Positions 16,518-25,731 are shown, numbered from the stretch's first letter. The stretch: 64,000 bases of DNA from Chitinophaga pendula (GCF_020386615.1 NZ_CP077769.1:4464001-4528000); one strand, 5' to 3'. Notes: a model not told the origin generated them from the letters alone. Numbers and translations: made by a program.

Positions 16518-18203
16518 ATGAGAAAGAAAATATATACCCTCCTGCTGGCTGCCGCCTCACTGGCCGCCTGTCAGAAAAACTTCCTCGAAAGATCCCCCGT
16601 AGACAGAATGGAAGATGATACCTACTGGACCAACGAAAAGAACGTACGCACATTCGCCTGGGGATTCTATACCGACTATTTCTCCGGTTATGGCTCCGGC
16701 TTTACCTGGGGACGATACTTCAGCGGACAAGCACTCAACGACGACTTCGCCCCCACTTCACCCGGACAGTTCATCCGCAACATACCCGCCACCGACGCCG
16801 GCTGGTCCTTCTCCAATGTCAGAAGAGCCAACCTCATGATAGATCGCATCAACCGCGTACAAATGGATGATGCCGCCAAAAAACATTGGTCAGGCATTGG
16901 CCGTTTTTTCCGCGCCCTCGAATATGCCAACCTGGTCAAAAAATATGGCGACATGCCCTGGTATGATAAAGTGCTCACAGAAACAGATGCAGAACTCTAC
17001 CGCGCAAGGGATACCCGCGTTTTCGTCATGGATAAAGTACTCGAAGATTTCAAATTCGCAGCCGAAAATGTCAGAGTCAGCGATGGAGAAGCCGGACTGA
17101 CAGTAAATAAATATGTAGTGCTGGGATTTATGTCCCGCATATTCCTCTTCCAGGGTACCTGGCTAAAATATCACAATGTAGACCAGAACAAAGCCCAGGA
17201 ATACCTGCAAGATGCCAGATGGGCCGCCGATGAAGTCATCAAGTCTGGCAAATATGCACTGGGCCCCGACTATCGCAAAGTGTTCAGTTCCCTCGACCTG
17301 ACAGGCCACCCCGAAATGCTGCTGTTCAGAAGATATGAAGCAGGACTCATCACACATACACTCAATAGCTACAACAACAGAGAACCACAAAGCGGACCCT
17401 CTAAAAATGCGATCGAATCCTATCTCTGCTCCGATGGCCTGCCCATCAGCATATCTCCTCGCTATGCAGGAGATAAGTCCATTACCAATGTAATGTCCAA
17501 CAGAGACCCTCGCCTCACCGCCACCTTCGTACCTGCTTTACGCCTGGATGGCTATGTATCCAACTACTCCTCATCAGGATATGCCACCTGGAAGTTCCTT
17601 AACGAGGAGATCAAAGACCTGCCCGAAGGCAGCTCCAACCTCAACCCGACCGATGCACCCGTCATCCGCTACGGCGAAATACTGATCAACTATGCCGAAG
17701 CAACAGCCGAACTAGGCCTACTCACACAAAGTGAACTCGACAAGTCCGTCAATGTATTACGCAAACGTACCGCTATCAACATGCCGGCACTACAGGTAAT
17801 AGGCAATCAACCTGCCGTTAATGGTACAGCCTACGACGATCCCAAACGCGATCCTACCGTTTCTCCCATACTATGGGAAATACGACGCGAACGCCGCATC
17901 GAACTGATGATGGAAGGCTTCCGTCTCGACGACCTCCGCAGATGGAAAAAACTGGCTTACACAGATACCAAAGCCAACCCCGATATCAACAAAGGCGTGT
18001 GGATCAGAAAAGCAGATTATCCGAATCTTAAAACAGCGATCATCGAAAACAATGCACCGGAAGGCTACATCATCCCCGCATGGAAAGCAGAGTCCCAACG
18101 CTTGTTCGAAGACCCGAAAGTATATCTCGATCCACTCCCGCTGGATCAGATCAAACTATATAGTGATCAGGGCAAACAATTACTACAAAACCCTGGTTGG
18201 TAA
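16518..18203 (+). CDS. SusD/RagB-family surface lipoprotein
   Basis: The 561-residue protein begins with a lipoprotein signal ending in SLAAC (Cys18), and continues with LERSPVDRMEDDTYW, the usual start of mature SusD proteins. The N-terminal TPR-like part and the C-terminal RagB/SusD signature WEIRRERRIELMMEGFRLDDLRRW are present. It forms the extracellular lid of the SusC channel encoded 18 bp upstream. Length is normal and no defect is seen. A strong terminator follows immediately at 18228-18262, so the pair forms a closed unit. Confidence 0.96.
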   Translation: MRKKIYTLLLAAASLAACQKNFLERSPVDRMEDDTYWTNEKNVRTFAWGFYTDYFSGYGSGFTWGRYFSGQALNDDFAPTSPGQFIRNIPATDAGWSFSNVRRANLMIDRINRVQMDDAAKKHWSGIGRFFRALEYANLVKKYGDMPWYDKVLTETDAELYRARDTRVFVMDKVLEDFKFAAENVRVSDGEAGLTVNKYVVLGFMSRIFLFQGTWLKYHNVDQNKAQEYLQDARWAADEVIKSGKYALGPDYRKVFSSLDLTGHPEMLLFRRYEAGLITHTLNSYNNREPQSGPSKNAIESYLCSDGLPISISPRYAGDKSITNVMSNRDPRLTATFVPALRLDGYVSNYSSSGYATWKFLNEEIKDLPEGSSNLNPTDAPVIRYGEILINYAEATAELGLLTQSELDKSVNVLRKRTAINMPALQVIGNQPAVNGTAYDDPKRDPTVSPILWEIRRERRIELMMEGFRLDDLRRWKKLAYTDTKANPDINKGVWIRKADYPNLKTAIIENNAPEGYIIPAWKAESQRLFEDPKVYLDPLPLDQIKLYSDQGKQLLQNPGW

Positions 18204-18227
18204 TTGACGGAACACCTGCTACACCCA

Positions 18228-18262
18228 GCCGGCGCTGCTATCAACAGCGCCGGCCTTTTTTT
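18228..18262 (+). terminator. Intrinsic terminator of the SusCD unit
   Basis: GCCGGCGCTG and CAGCGCCGGC form a perfect 10-bp GC-rich stem around a 7-nt loop and are followed by seven T. Confidence 0.95.
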
Positions 18263-18264
18263 GA

Positions 18265-18426
18265 TCCGTTGTCGTAATTTCTTACCGGTTTAATCCCGGT
18301 GGTAGGGTGTTTTTCCACAATGGCGTAGCCCATCTCTCCGGCAAAGGAACCATCGTGGAAAAAGCCAAATATGTAAGCAACTTCGACGAAGCTGTAGAGC
18401 AACTATCCACCTCCTGGATAAAGTAA
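18265..18426 (+). pseudogene. Possible gene remnant (C-terminal fragment)
   Basis: Between the SusD terminator and the S9 peptidase, a frame of 53 codons is open and ends with TAA at 18424. It reads like protein rather than noise (NPGGRVFFHNGVAHLSGKG near the middle, then FDEAVEQLSTSWIK) and has the C-rich codon use of its neighbours, but it has no ATG and the TGA at 18262 blocks extension. It may be the decayed end of a lost gene. I do not recognise the family. Chance is a real alternative. Confidence 0.3.
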
Positions 18427-18527
18427 CCAAATAAAGCTGCACCGCTCCGAAGGATAGTGCAGCACCCCTCCCTCCGCTCATCCATCCTTTCTGGCAACTT
18501 TCCTTGTCTTTACATATTTTAGCTATT

Positions 18528-21347
18528 ATGAGACTATCACTATTGGGGCTGGCCTTTTTAGGGCTTTACTCTTATTCCTATGCACAAAAGAAGCCGCTGG
18601 ATCACACCGTATACGACAGCTGGCAGTCAATCGGCGCTAAAATGATCAGTAACGACGGACGATGGTCCGTATACACTATCACGCCACAGGAAGGCGATGC
18701 ACAACTCGTCATCCACAACAATAAAAGCGGACAACAAAACACCTTCTCCCGGGCCCAGGCTCCGCTCATCACACAAGACAGCCGCTTCGTGCTGTATACC
18801 ATCAAACCTGCCTTCGCCGACACCCGGGAGGCTCGCATCAAAAAAAAGAAACCGGCAGAAATGCCGAAAGACTCCCTGGGCATCATCAACCTGGAAACAC
18901 TCGCCAATGGCGCCAGCGCATTGACCGTAGTGCCCAATGTCAAATCCTTCAAAGCACCAGCAAAAGGCAGCGGCATCATCGCCTATCTCCTCGAAATACC
19001 GGCAGATACAACCAAAGGCGCTAAACCCGCACCGGCTAAAGCACCCGCAGCTGCTACCAGCGACGACAAAGGTGCCGATGCCAAAGAAAATGGTATACTC
19101 GTTATCAACAACCTCTCCCGCCAACAGGTAGATACCTTCAAAGCGGTGTCCGACTATATCATCAGTAAACCGGGCAACAAACTACTGATCGAAATCACCC
19201 CGGAGAAAAAAGACGCTACCCTCCGCGATGCACTCCTCATCTGGGACGTAGCATCCCGCAAAATAGATACCCTCAGCCGCGGCAAAGCCGAACGCAAACA
19301 GCTGACCTTCGACGAAGAGGGCCTGCAAGCCGCTTGGGTAGCCTCTCGCGACAGCGCCAAAGCACCCATACACTACTACGCATTGAACTATTACAAAACA
19401 GGTCAAGACTCCGGCCACATAGTAGCCGACAAAAACACACAAGGCCTCTTCAAAGGCTGGAACGTAAGCGACAACGGTAACCTGTTCTTCAGCAAAAATG
19501 GCCAGCGCCTGTTCTTCGGTACCGCACCCATACCCGCACCAAAAGACACTACCATCGTCGATTTCGAAGTAGCTAAAGTAGATATATGGCACTATCAGGA
19601 CGACTACCTGCAACCCATGCAGCTCAAAAATGCCGACCGTGAAACCAAACGTACCTTCCTCGCCGCTTACACTCCGGACACGCGCCGCTTTGTACAACTG
19701 GCCGATACCTCCCTCGAAAGTATCACCCTCCCCGCTGATAACAACAGCAACTACGTACTCGGCTCCTCCGATCGTAACAACCGCGTCCAGATACAATGGG
19801 TAGGTCGCACCCTAAAAAGTGCCTACCTCATCAACCTACAGGATGGCTCCCGCAAACTCATCCGGGATACCCTCGATGGCAGATACCTCATCTCACCCGC
19901 CGGACAGTACATACTCTGGTACGATATGGCCGCCAGACACTGGTTTACCTACAACGTCACCAATGGCACCACACTCAATATCAGCAAAAACATTCCGACC
20001 GCCATGTTCGATGAAGAAGATGATCATCCGGACCTACCTGGTGAATATGGTATCGCAGGATGGCTGCAGAACGACCAGTTCGTATACATCTACGATAGAT
20101 ATGATATCTGGAAAGTAGACCCCTCCGGCAAACAAACACCAGAAATGATCACACAGGGGCTGGGCCGCCGCGAACAACTACGCTTCCGCAACATCCGCCT
20201 CGACGAAGAAGAACGTTTCTTCAAACCGTCACAAACCTTACTCCTCGAAACCTTCCAGGAAACATCCAAATACAATGGATTCTACACCACCGGCGTAACA
20301 GGCAAACCCAAACCACCACACAAAATATTGCTCGAACCGTTCTCCTACTCCGAACCAGTAAAAGCAAAAAATACAACGGCCTACCTCTTTACCAAAGCCG
20401 ATTATAAACACTCACCAGACCTCTATACCGGCGCATCCCTGGACAAATCCACACAGATCAGCCATATCAACCCGCAACAACAACAATACAACTGGGGAAC
20501 GGCCGAACTCTTCAAGTGGACCGCATACAACGGCAAACCAGCCGAAGGCATCCTCTACAAACCAGAAGATTTCGATGCCTCCAAAAAATATCCGGTATTA
20601 CTGTATTTCTATGAGAAACTCTCAGATGCCCTATACTCCTACCAACCACCAGCACCTACCCCCTCCCGCCTTAATATCTCCTTCTTCGTAAGCCGCGGAT
20701 ACCTGGTACTCGCTCCAGATATCACCTACGAAGATGGACATCCGGGACAGGGTGCATACGACTATATAGTAAGTGGCGCCAGAGCACTGGCACAGAACAA
20801 CTGGGCCGATAGCTCCCGCATGGGTATCCAGGGACAAAGCTGGGGCGGTTACCAGGTAGCCTACCTCATCACCCGCACCCCACTATTCCGCGCCGCATGG
20901 GCAGGTGCCCCCGTAGCCAACATGACCAGCGCATACGGTGGTATCCGCTGGGAAAGCGGCATGAACCGCCAGTTCCAGTACGAACATTCTCAAAGCCGTA
21001 TTGGAGCCACCCTCTGGGAAAAACCGGAACTCTACATCGAGAACTCCCCCCTCTTCCACTTACCCGCCGTACAGACACCGCTGGCCATCATGGCCAATGA
21101 CGCCGACGGTGCCGTACCTTGGTACCAGGGCATCGAACTGTTCACCGGCTTGCGACGCCTCGGCAAACCTGTATGGATGCTCAACTATAACAACGAAGCA
21201 CATAACCTCGTACAACGCCAGAATCGTAAAGACATACAACGTCGCGAACAACAATTCTTCGACCACTTCCTCAAAGACGAACCGGCTCCCCAATGGCTCA
21301 AAACAGGGGTGCCCGCCACCGAAAAAGGAAAGAACTGGGGCTGGTAA
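18528..21347 (+). CDS. Secreted S9-family (prolyl oligopeptidase-like) peptidase
   Basis: The 939-residue protein starts with a signal peptide ending SYSYAQ (about residue 20) and should be periplasmic or surface exposed. A long N-terminal beta-propeller-like part (about 30-640) precedes an alpha/beta-hydrolase domain with GQSWGGYQ (Ser771), DADGAVPW (Asp860) and NEAHNLV (His892), the full catalytic triad. Family members cleave peptides, often after proline or with dipeptidyl specificity. An insert rich in Ala, Lys and Pro near residue 170 interrupts the propeller. I use ATG 18528; the open frame extends to a TTG 24 bp earlier, before the signal peptide. It stands 324 bp after SusD and behind a terminator, so it is probably its own unit. 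Confidence 0.93.
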   Translation: MRLSLLGLAFLGLYSYSYAQKKPLDHTVYDSWQSIGAKMISNDGRWSVYTITPQEGDAQLVIHNNKSGQQNTFSRAQAPLITQDSRFVLYTIKPAFADTREARIKKKKPAEMPKDSLGIINLETLANGASALTVVPNVKSFKAPAKGSGIIAYLLEIPADTTKGAKPAPAKAPAAATSDDKGADAKENGILVINNLSRQQVDTFKAVSDYIISKPGNKLLIEITPEKKDATLRDALLIWDVASRKIDTLSRGKAERKQLTFDEEGLQAAWVASRDSAKAPIHYYALNYYKTGQDSGHIVADKNTQGLFKGWNVSDNGNLFFSKNGQRLFFGTAPIPAPKDTTIVDFEVAKVDIWHYQDDYLQPMQLKNADRETKRTFLAAYTPDTRRFVQLADTSLESITLPADNNSNYVLGSSDRNNRVQIQWVGRTLKSAYLINLQDGSRKLIRDTLDGRYLISPAGQYILWYDMAARHWFTYNVTNGTTLNISKNIPTAMFDEEDDHPDLPGEYGIAGWLQNDQFVYIYDRYDIWKVDPSGKQTPEMITQGLGRREQLRFRNIRLDEEERFFKPSQTLLLETFQETSKYNGFYTTGVTGKPKPPHKILLEPFSYSEPVKAKNTTAYLFTKADYKHSPDLYTGASLDKSTQISHINPQQQQYNWGTAELFKWTAYNGKPAEGILYKPEDFDASKKYPVLLYFYEKLSDALYSYQPPAPTPSRLNISFFVSRGYLVLAPDITYEDGHPGQGAYDYIVSGARALAQNNWADSSRMGIQGQSWGGYQVAYLITRTPLFRAAWAGAPVANMTSAYGGIRWESGMNRQFQYEHSQSRIGATLWEKPELYIENSPLFHLPAVQTPLAIMANDADGAVPWYQGIELFTGLRRLGKPVWMLNYNNEAHNLVQRQNRKDIQRREQQFFDHFLKDEPAPQWLKTGVPATEKGKNWGW

Positions 21348-21370
21348 TTCCGACAAATCACGTTTTTTTC

Positions 21371-21411
21371 AGGGCCGTCCTAAAGCAATAACTTTGCTTT
21401 GGGACGGCCCT
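21371..21411. other. Long near-perfect hairpin after the S9 peptidase
   Basis: Positions 21371-21388 pair with 21394-21411 over 18 bp with a single T-G wobble and a 5-nt loop. The only T-run (seven T at 21363-21369) precedes the stem on the plus strand and no T-run follows it, so it is not a canonical intrinsic terminator in either direction. It may still end or protect the peptidase transcript. Confidence 0.75.
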
Positions 21412-21427
21412 GCCTCTTTCCAGGATA

Positions 21428-21592
21428 TCCTATACCTCACGTCCACCTCTCCCGTATCATTCCTATAGCTTTCCTATACCTCACGTCCACCTCTCCCATA
21501 TCATTCCTATAGCTTTCCTATACCTCACGTCCACCTCTCCCGTATCATTCCTATAGCTTTCCTATACTTCACGTACACCCATTCCATATTAC
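21428..21592. repeat. 44-bp tandem repeat, three full copies and one decayed copy
   Basis: Copies start at 21428, 21472 and 21516, each beginning TCCTATACCTCACGTCCACC and differing by one base (G or A in CCCGTA/CCCATA). A fourth, degenerate copy starts at 21560. Each unit is C-rich, has no internal palindrome of note and contains TCCTATA twice. No spacer sequences are present. Translation does not look coding. Confidence 0.92.
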
Positions 21593-21755
21593 CCCCGACT
21601 GACAAATAACCGCACAACACACGGAGCCCCAACTCTTATCCATCCTCCCAAACGACCCACCATAGAACTTATTAACATTTTTTTATAATAAAATAATTAG
21701 ACATATATTTACAGCCAGAACGTGTAGATAGCTCGGATCACCCTCTAAATACCTT

Positions 21756-22601
21756 ATGCCTATGAACTTCCAGATCTATCGTCCCAGCGCCAGCCTGCAT
21801 CCCTATGTCAAGCAGTACTATTCCTGGCAGGATGACAACCACGGCACCTCTTCCATTCCGCAAAATCTGATCTCCCTCGGCGATCAATATTTACTCTTCA
21901 TCCACAAAGGCACCGTGACCTGCAAACCGAAAAATCATAGCGCCTTCACACTCCCCTATGCCTCCGTGATCGGTCACTTCAACTGCGCCAGCCAACTCAA
22001 AGTAAGCGGCCCCGTTGATATCACCGTCATACAGCTGAATGCATATGGCGCCTACCGCCTCATAGGACTGTGCATGCACACCCTAACCAATTACTACCGC
22101 GATCTGTATAAATTGCAGCAACCGGCCTGGGAAACACTCGGACGGACCTTACAGGATGGCATCCAACAATCACTGCTGGGAAATATCCTCGACAATGCCC
22201 TCACAGCGATATTGGACACTCCCCGCCCCCTTCAGCAGATAGATGTCATCACCGAATTCCTTCTCAAACAAAATGGAAATACTGGTATCGACTACCTCAG
22301 CCGCCGCTTCGATATCTCCCGCCCTACCCTGGAACGCAGATTTATGGAAGTAGTCGGCCTCCCGCCAACATTATACACACGCATGCTCCGATTCAAAGCA
22401 GCCATGCGTAACCTCCAGCAGGTCAGCTTTCCACAATGGACCGCCTTCCTGCAAAACAATGGCTATTACAACGAAGCAGTATTTATTAAAGATTACCTCT
22501 ACTTCAACGGGCAATCCCCTTCCTTCTTCGAGCCAGCCATCAATACCACCATCACCGCTATGCTCCCGCATACAGACATGCACGTAGCAGCTGCCGGATA
22601 A
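21756..22601 (+). CDS. AraC-family transcriptional regulator
   Basis: The 281-residue protein has an N-terminal domain of about 150 residues of the type common in Chitinophagaceae (FQIYRPSASLHPYVKQYYSW..., later IGHFNCASQLKVSGPVDITVIQL) and a C-terminal AraC double helix-turn-helix: IDYLSRRFDISRPTLERRF is helix-turn-helix one, and NNGYYNEAVFIKDYLYFNGQ two. The second half of the usual GF-D-S-F-R-F pattern is altered to GYYNEAVFIKDY. It probably senses a small ligand; targets are unknown. It stands alone after the tandem repeats and ends in a strong terminator. Confidence 0.92.
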   Translation: MPMNFQIYRPSASLHPYVKQYYSWQDDNHGTSSIPQNLISLGDQYLLFIHKGTVTCKPKNHSAFTLPYASVIGHFNCASQLKVSGPVDITVIQLNAYGAYRLIGLCMHTLTNYYRDLYKLQQPAWETLGRTLQDGIQQSLLGNILDNALTAILDTPRPLQQIDVITEFLLKQNGNTGIDYLSRRFDISRPTLERRFMEVVGLPPTLYTRMLRFKAAMRNLQQVSFPQWTAFLQNNGYYNEAVFIKDYLYFNGQSPSFFEPAINTTITAMLPHTDMHVAAAG

Positions 22602-22620
22602 GATATAAAATCCAATAAAA

Positions 22621-22659
22621 AAGAGCGGTAAGGCAGCCCCCTGCGTTACCGCTCTTTTT
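22621..22659 (+). terminator. Intrinsic terminator after the AraC gene
   Basis: AAGAGCGGTAA (22621-22631) pairs perfectly with TTACCGCTCTT (22646-22656) and a T-run follows. Confidence 0.92.
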
Positions 22660-22722
22660 ATTTACTTATATTCTTTACCTTAAGCACCTAAATTTGTATC
22701 AAACCTCCTATTCAAATAAACC

Positions 22723-23172
22723 ATGCTAGTACATCAGAATACCTTCACAATCAATACCGACCCGCAAAAACTGGATATACCGCTTATCCACAAATTCCTT
22801 TCCGAAGAATCATACTGGGCAAAAAACGTCCCATATGAGATAGTAGCTCGTGCCATCAACAACTCCTTGTGTTTCGGCCTCTATCAACAGGATACCCAGA
22901 TCGGATTCGCACGCGTCATCACCGACCGTGCCTCTTTCGCCTACCTCGCTGACGTATTCATCATACCCCGATTCCGCGGCCAGGGCCTCTCAAAATGGCT
23001 GGTACAAAACATACTCGCCCATCCCGAACTACAAGGCCTACGCCGGTGGATGCTCGCCACCTCCGACGCACATGGACTATATAGCCAATTCGGATTCTCC
23101 GCCATTCAAAATCCGGAACCTTTTATGCACATTCATAACCCAGACATCTATCAAACATTAAACAAGCAATAA
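22723..23172 (+). CDS. GNAT-family N-acetyltransferase
   Basis: The 149-residue cytoplasmic enzyme has the GNAT fold: IGFARVITDRASFAYLADVFI as the central strands and PRFRGQGLSKWLVQNIL as the acetyl-CoA binding loop (R-x2-GQG). The C-terminus holds LATSDAHGLYSQFGF, the motif-B region typical of the small GNATs found in many bacteria. The acetyl acceptor is not known. It is followed after 2 bp by the cupin gene, so the two are cotranscribed. Confidence 0.93.
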   Translation: MLVHQNTFTINTDPQKLDIPLIHKFLSEESYWAKNVPYEIVARAINNSLCFGLYQQDTQIGFARVITDRASFAYLADVFIIPRFRGQGLSKWLVQNILAHPELQGLRRWMLATSDAHGLYSQFGFSAIQNPEPFMHIHNPDIYQTLNKQ

Positions 23173-23174
23173 CC

Positions 23175-23687
23175 ATGGGCCAAGCCATTTATACCGCACA
23201 ATACTGGCGCGAACAACTCTCCCTCACACACCACGTAGAAGGAGGCGCTTTCCGCGAAACATACCGCTCCTCACTCATACTTCCCAAGACAGCCTTGCCC
23301 GCCGCCATTAAAGGCGACCGCAACGCCGCCACAGCTATCTATTTCCTCCTCGAACATGGAGAATTCTCCGCTTTCCATCGCATCGCCGCAGACGAAATAT
23401 GGCATTGCTACGATGGACAACGGCTATACATATACGAAATAGAACAGGACGGCTCCCTCACCAAACATATGCTGGGCAAAAATATCCAGCAGGGCGAAAA
23501 TCTACAGGTAGTCATCAAAGCAGGTAACTGGTTCGCCTCTCGCATAGAAACACCAGGCACATTCGCACTCGTCGGCTGCACCGTCGCACCTGGCTTCGAT
23601 TTCGAAGACTTCGAACTGGCAGATCGAAACACCCTCCAGACACAATATCCACAACATGCCAACCTCATCGGCGAACTCACCCGCTAA
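23175..23687 (+). CDS. Cupin_5 (DUF985) family protein
   Basis: The 170-residue protein carries the DUF985 pattern: WREQLSLTHHVEGGAFRETYRS, AIYFLLEHGEFSAFHRIAADEIWH and the late VGCTVAPGFDFEDFELADR. These residues form a cupin barrel related to sugar epimerases, with a probable metal or ligand pocket. Biochemical function of bacterial DUF985 proteins is not settled. It starts 2 bp after the GNAT gene. Confidence 0.92.
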   Translation: MGQAIYTAQYWREQLSLTHHVEGGAFRETYRSSLILPKTALPAAIKGDRNAATAIYFLLEHGEFSAFHRIAADEIWHCYDGQRLYIYEIEQDGSLTKHMLGKNIQQGENLQVVIKAGNWFASRIETPGTFALVGCTVAPGFDFEDFELADRNTLQTQYPQHANLIGELTR

Positions 23688-23745
23688 TAACCAATTCCCG
23701 CCACAGGCACGGAAATGGTAGTAGCATCAGCAGAAAAATTATCTC

Positions 23746-24363
23746 ATGAAAAAATTGATAGGAACATTACTCGCCGTGCTGCTCATCGTACTGGTCTTCT
23801 GGCTGGGACAAAAGTTCGGTAGCAAAAATGTCAATCAACAAATACTATCCAATAACCTCATCGTACAGGAAATAGCCGAACTGTCCAGCCTCGAAGTACA
23901 AGGCGTAGCCAGCATCAAAAGAAGCAACGTCAACCAGGGAAATGACTGGTCCGACAACATGAAAAAAACATTCCTGGAAAATACCATCTGGGTCTCCGTA
24001 CCCTACCTGGCTAAATATGGGGTCGATATAGATAAAAATAACTTCTCCGTCAAAGTAAGCGATAAAAAAATCACCGTCAACCTCCCCGCTCCCAAACTAC
24101 TGAGCTACGAACTCAAAGTCGATAAAATGGAAACCGCCACCAGAAAAGGATGGCTCCTCTTCCAGGACGACGACACCTACACCGATGTACAAAAGAAACT
24201 ATACCAGTCCTCCCGCGGTCAACTGGAAAAAAATACCACGTATATAGAGCAGTCCAAACAAAAGATCCGGAAGATCATCACCCAATACTACCAACCCTTC
24301 CTGAAAGATCATACCCTCGAAATACACTTCGATGGCGATTCTTCCATACCAGCACTGCCATAA
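23746..24363 (+). CDS. DUF4230-family membrane-anchored protein
   Basis: The 205-residue protein has one N-terminal membrane helix (MKKLIGTLLAVLLIVLVFWL) and an extracytoplasmic domain with SNNLIVQEIAELSSLEVQGVA and ISVKVSDKKITVNLPAPKLLS-like strands, as in DUF4230 proteins. The function is unknown to me. It follows the cupin gene by 58 bp and may be the third gene of that unit. It ends 9 bp before the convergent gene at 24373. Confidence 0.85.
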   Translation: MKKLIGTLLAVLLIVLVFWLGQKFGSKNVNQQILSNNLIVQEIAELSSLEVQGVASIKRSNVNQGNDWSDNMKKTFLENTIWVSVPYLAKYGVDIDKNNFSVKVSDKKITVNLPAPKLLSYELKVDKMETATRKGWLLFQDDDTYTDVQKKLYQSSRGQLEKNTTYIEQSKQKIRKIITQYYQPFLKDHTLEIHFDGDSSIPALP

Positions 24364-24372
24364 ATCGGTAGC

Positions 24373-25092
24373 CTAAGCAGCATTCCGCGCAATATACTTT
24401 ACCAGCAAACGCTTCGCCACCGGCAACAACGTCTCCGCTACAGGCGCCACCAGGTTCGTCTCCACCCGGTACACCGCCGGGTTAGGCAACTGGTTACGCT
24501 GCCGTATCAGCAACGTCTTGATATGCTCCGCCGTATGCGACAGATCCTGCGGATAACCTTCCACATAATGCAGGTGAATACCACGGTACTGCTCATCATG
24601 CCGCTCGAAGATCGTCAACCGGTACTCATACACCAACGTATCCCGGTACCGGCCATCACAAAGCAATAAATACCCTTCCTTGATATCCAATGGAATCAAA
24701 CCCACCGGGTGTATCTGCATACTGCCCTCCACAAACTCAAATATTTCCGTACCATCCCGGATCGTATGATCCATCTTCCGGATCGCATACTGAATGATAT
24801 CCTCCAACTCCGTCATCATCTCATCATCCGCCACAATCTGCTCATACAATAACTGCAAACGCTCCAGGTTCACCCCGTTCAGCCGCTTCGGAAACCGCTG
24901 CTGCAACGATTGTTTGTTCTCCTTAAAAGCAATCAGATTGTTGTAGTGAAAGATCACATCCGCCAACTGAGGATATAACCTCGTTTCATTAAAATGACGA
25001 TGAATCTCCTGCAGGTAAGATAAAAGCGTGTACTTTTTGAGTTCAAAGTCTATATACCCGTCCGCAAACCAGGTTTCGCTTAATGTACCCAT
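24373..25092 (-). CDS. Conserved protein of unknown function
   Basis: The 239-residue protein has no signal peptide or membrane helix and begins MGTLSETWFADGYIDFELKK. It is rich in charged and aromatic residues. The first 120 residues look helical (YLQEIHRHFNETRLYPQLAD, then LQLLYEQIVADDEMMTELED); the second half looks like beta strands (VEGSMQIHPVGLIPLDIKEG, YVEGYPQDLSHTAEHIKTLL). I recognise no enzymatic motif. Similar proteins appear in Chitinophagaceae as conserved hypotheticals (recollection). It is convergent with the DUF4230 gene and divergent from the RRM gene. Confidence 0.85.
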   Translation of the reverse strand: MGTLSETWFADGYIDFELKKYTLLSYLQEIHRHFNETRLYPQLADVIFHYNNLIAFKENKQSLQQRFPKRLNGVNLERLQLLYEQIVADDEMMTELEDIIQYAIRKMDHTIRDGTEIFEFVEGSMQIHPVGLIPLDIKEGYLLLCDGRYRDTLVYEYRLTIFERHDEQYRGIHLHYVEGYPQDLSHTAEHIKTLLIRQRNQLPNPAVYRVETNLVAPVAETLLPVAKRLLVKYIARNAA

Positions 25093-25255
25093 ACAAATTA
25101 AACTTAATGGATTATGTACTTAATTTACGAAAAAATCACCATAATCCTGCCCTTCCTCACCCCTCCTCCCCTTTACTTTCAACACTTACTGAAACCATTG
25201 TATTTCAATGCAGTAAAGGATTAACACCCCTTGAAACCTGCCAAATAAGCCACCG

Positions 25256-25285
25256 TTTGCAAATTATTTCTAAAGGGTATCTTTT
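25256..25285 (+). promoter_or_regulatory. Candidate promoter of the RRM gene
   Basis: TTTG (25256-25259), an 18-bp spacer and TATCTTTT (25278-25285) approximate the Bacteroidota consensus, leaving a U-rich leader of about 50 nt before the ATG at 25343. A U-rich leader fits cold-shock type control seen for such proteins, but this is inference. Confidence 0.4.
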
Positions 25286-25342
25286 TATTAAACTAATTTC
25301 CCTAACTTCAGTATTATTTTTAATTTTTTTAATTTTTTAGTC

Positions 25343-25666
25343 ATGAACATTTACGTAGCCAACCTGCACTACAGGTTGAACGATGAGGACCTTCACCAAA
25401 TATTCAGCGAGTTTGGAGAAGTTTCCTCCGCTAAGATCATCAAAGACCATGAAACTGGCCGCTCACGTGGTTTCGGATTCGTGGAAATGCCCAACCAGGA
25501 AGAAGCAGCAAAGGCTATGGAAAGTTTGAACGGCAGTGAGGTAGAAGGAAAACAATTAATGGTAAACGAAGCTAGACCAAAACAACCGAATAATAATTCC
25601 AGAGGTGGTGGTGGATTCAACCGCGGCGGCGGTGGTTACGGCGGCGGTCGTGATCGTCGTTATTAA
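25343..25666 (+). CDS. Glycine-rich RRM RNA-binding protein
   Basis: The 107-residue protein is one RNA recognition motif: RNP2 is IYVANL (3-8) and RNP1 is RGFGFVEM (42-49). After about residue 80 follows a short tail of glycine, arginine and asparagine ending GGGRDRRY. Bacterial proteins of this shape bind single-stranded RNA as chaperones and are often cold-induced. The gene is monocistronic, with a hairpin downstream at 25705-25731. Confidence 0.97.
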   Translation: MNIYVANLHYRLNDEDLHQIFSEFGEVSSAKIIKDHETGRSRGFGFVEMPNQEEAAKAMESLNGSEVEGKQLMVNEARPKQPNNNSRGGGGFNRGGGGYGGGRDRRY

Positions 25667-25704
25667 TTCAGTTGGTGCTTACCTTATTTGGTCCTAAACC
25701 AGCG

Positions 25705-25731
25705 CAAATGGCTCCCCCAGGGAGCCATTTG
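25705..25731 (+). terminator. Hairpin terminator after the RRM gene
   Basis: CAAATGGCTCCC and GGGAGCCATTTG form a perfect 12-bp stem with a 3-nt loop. The following TAATTTATC is only moderately T-rich. Confidence 0.7.

Noticed and set aside
21428..21592. CRISPR array
   Set aside because: The 44-bp units are contiguous copies with no unique spacers and no cas genes are nearby.
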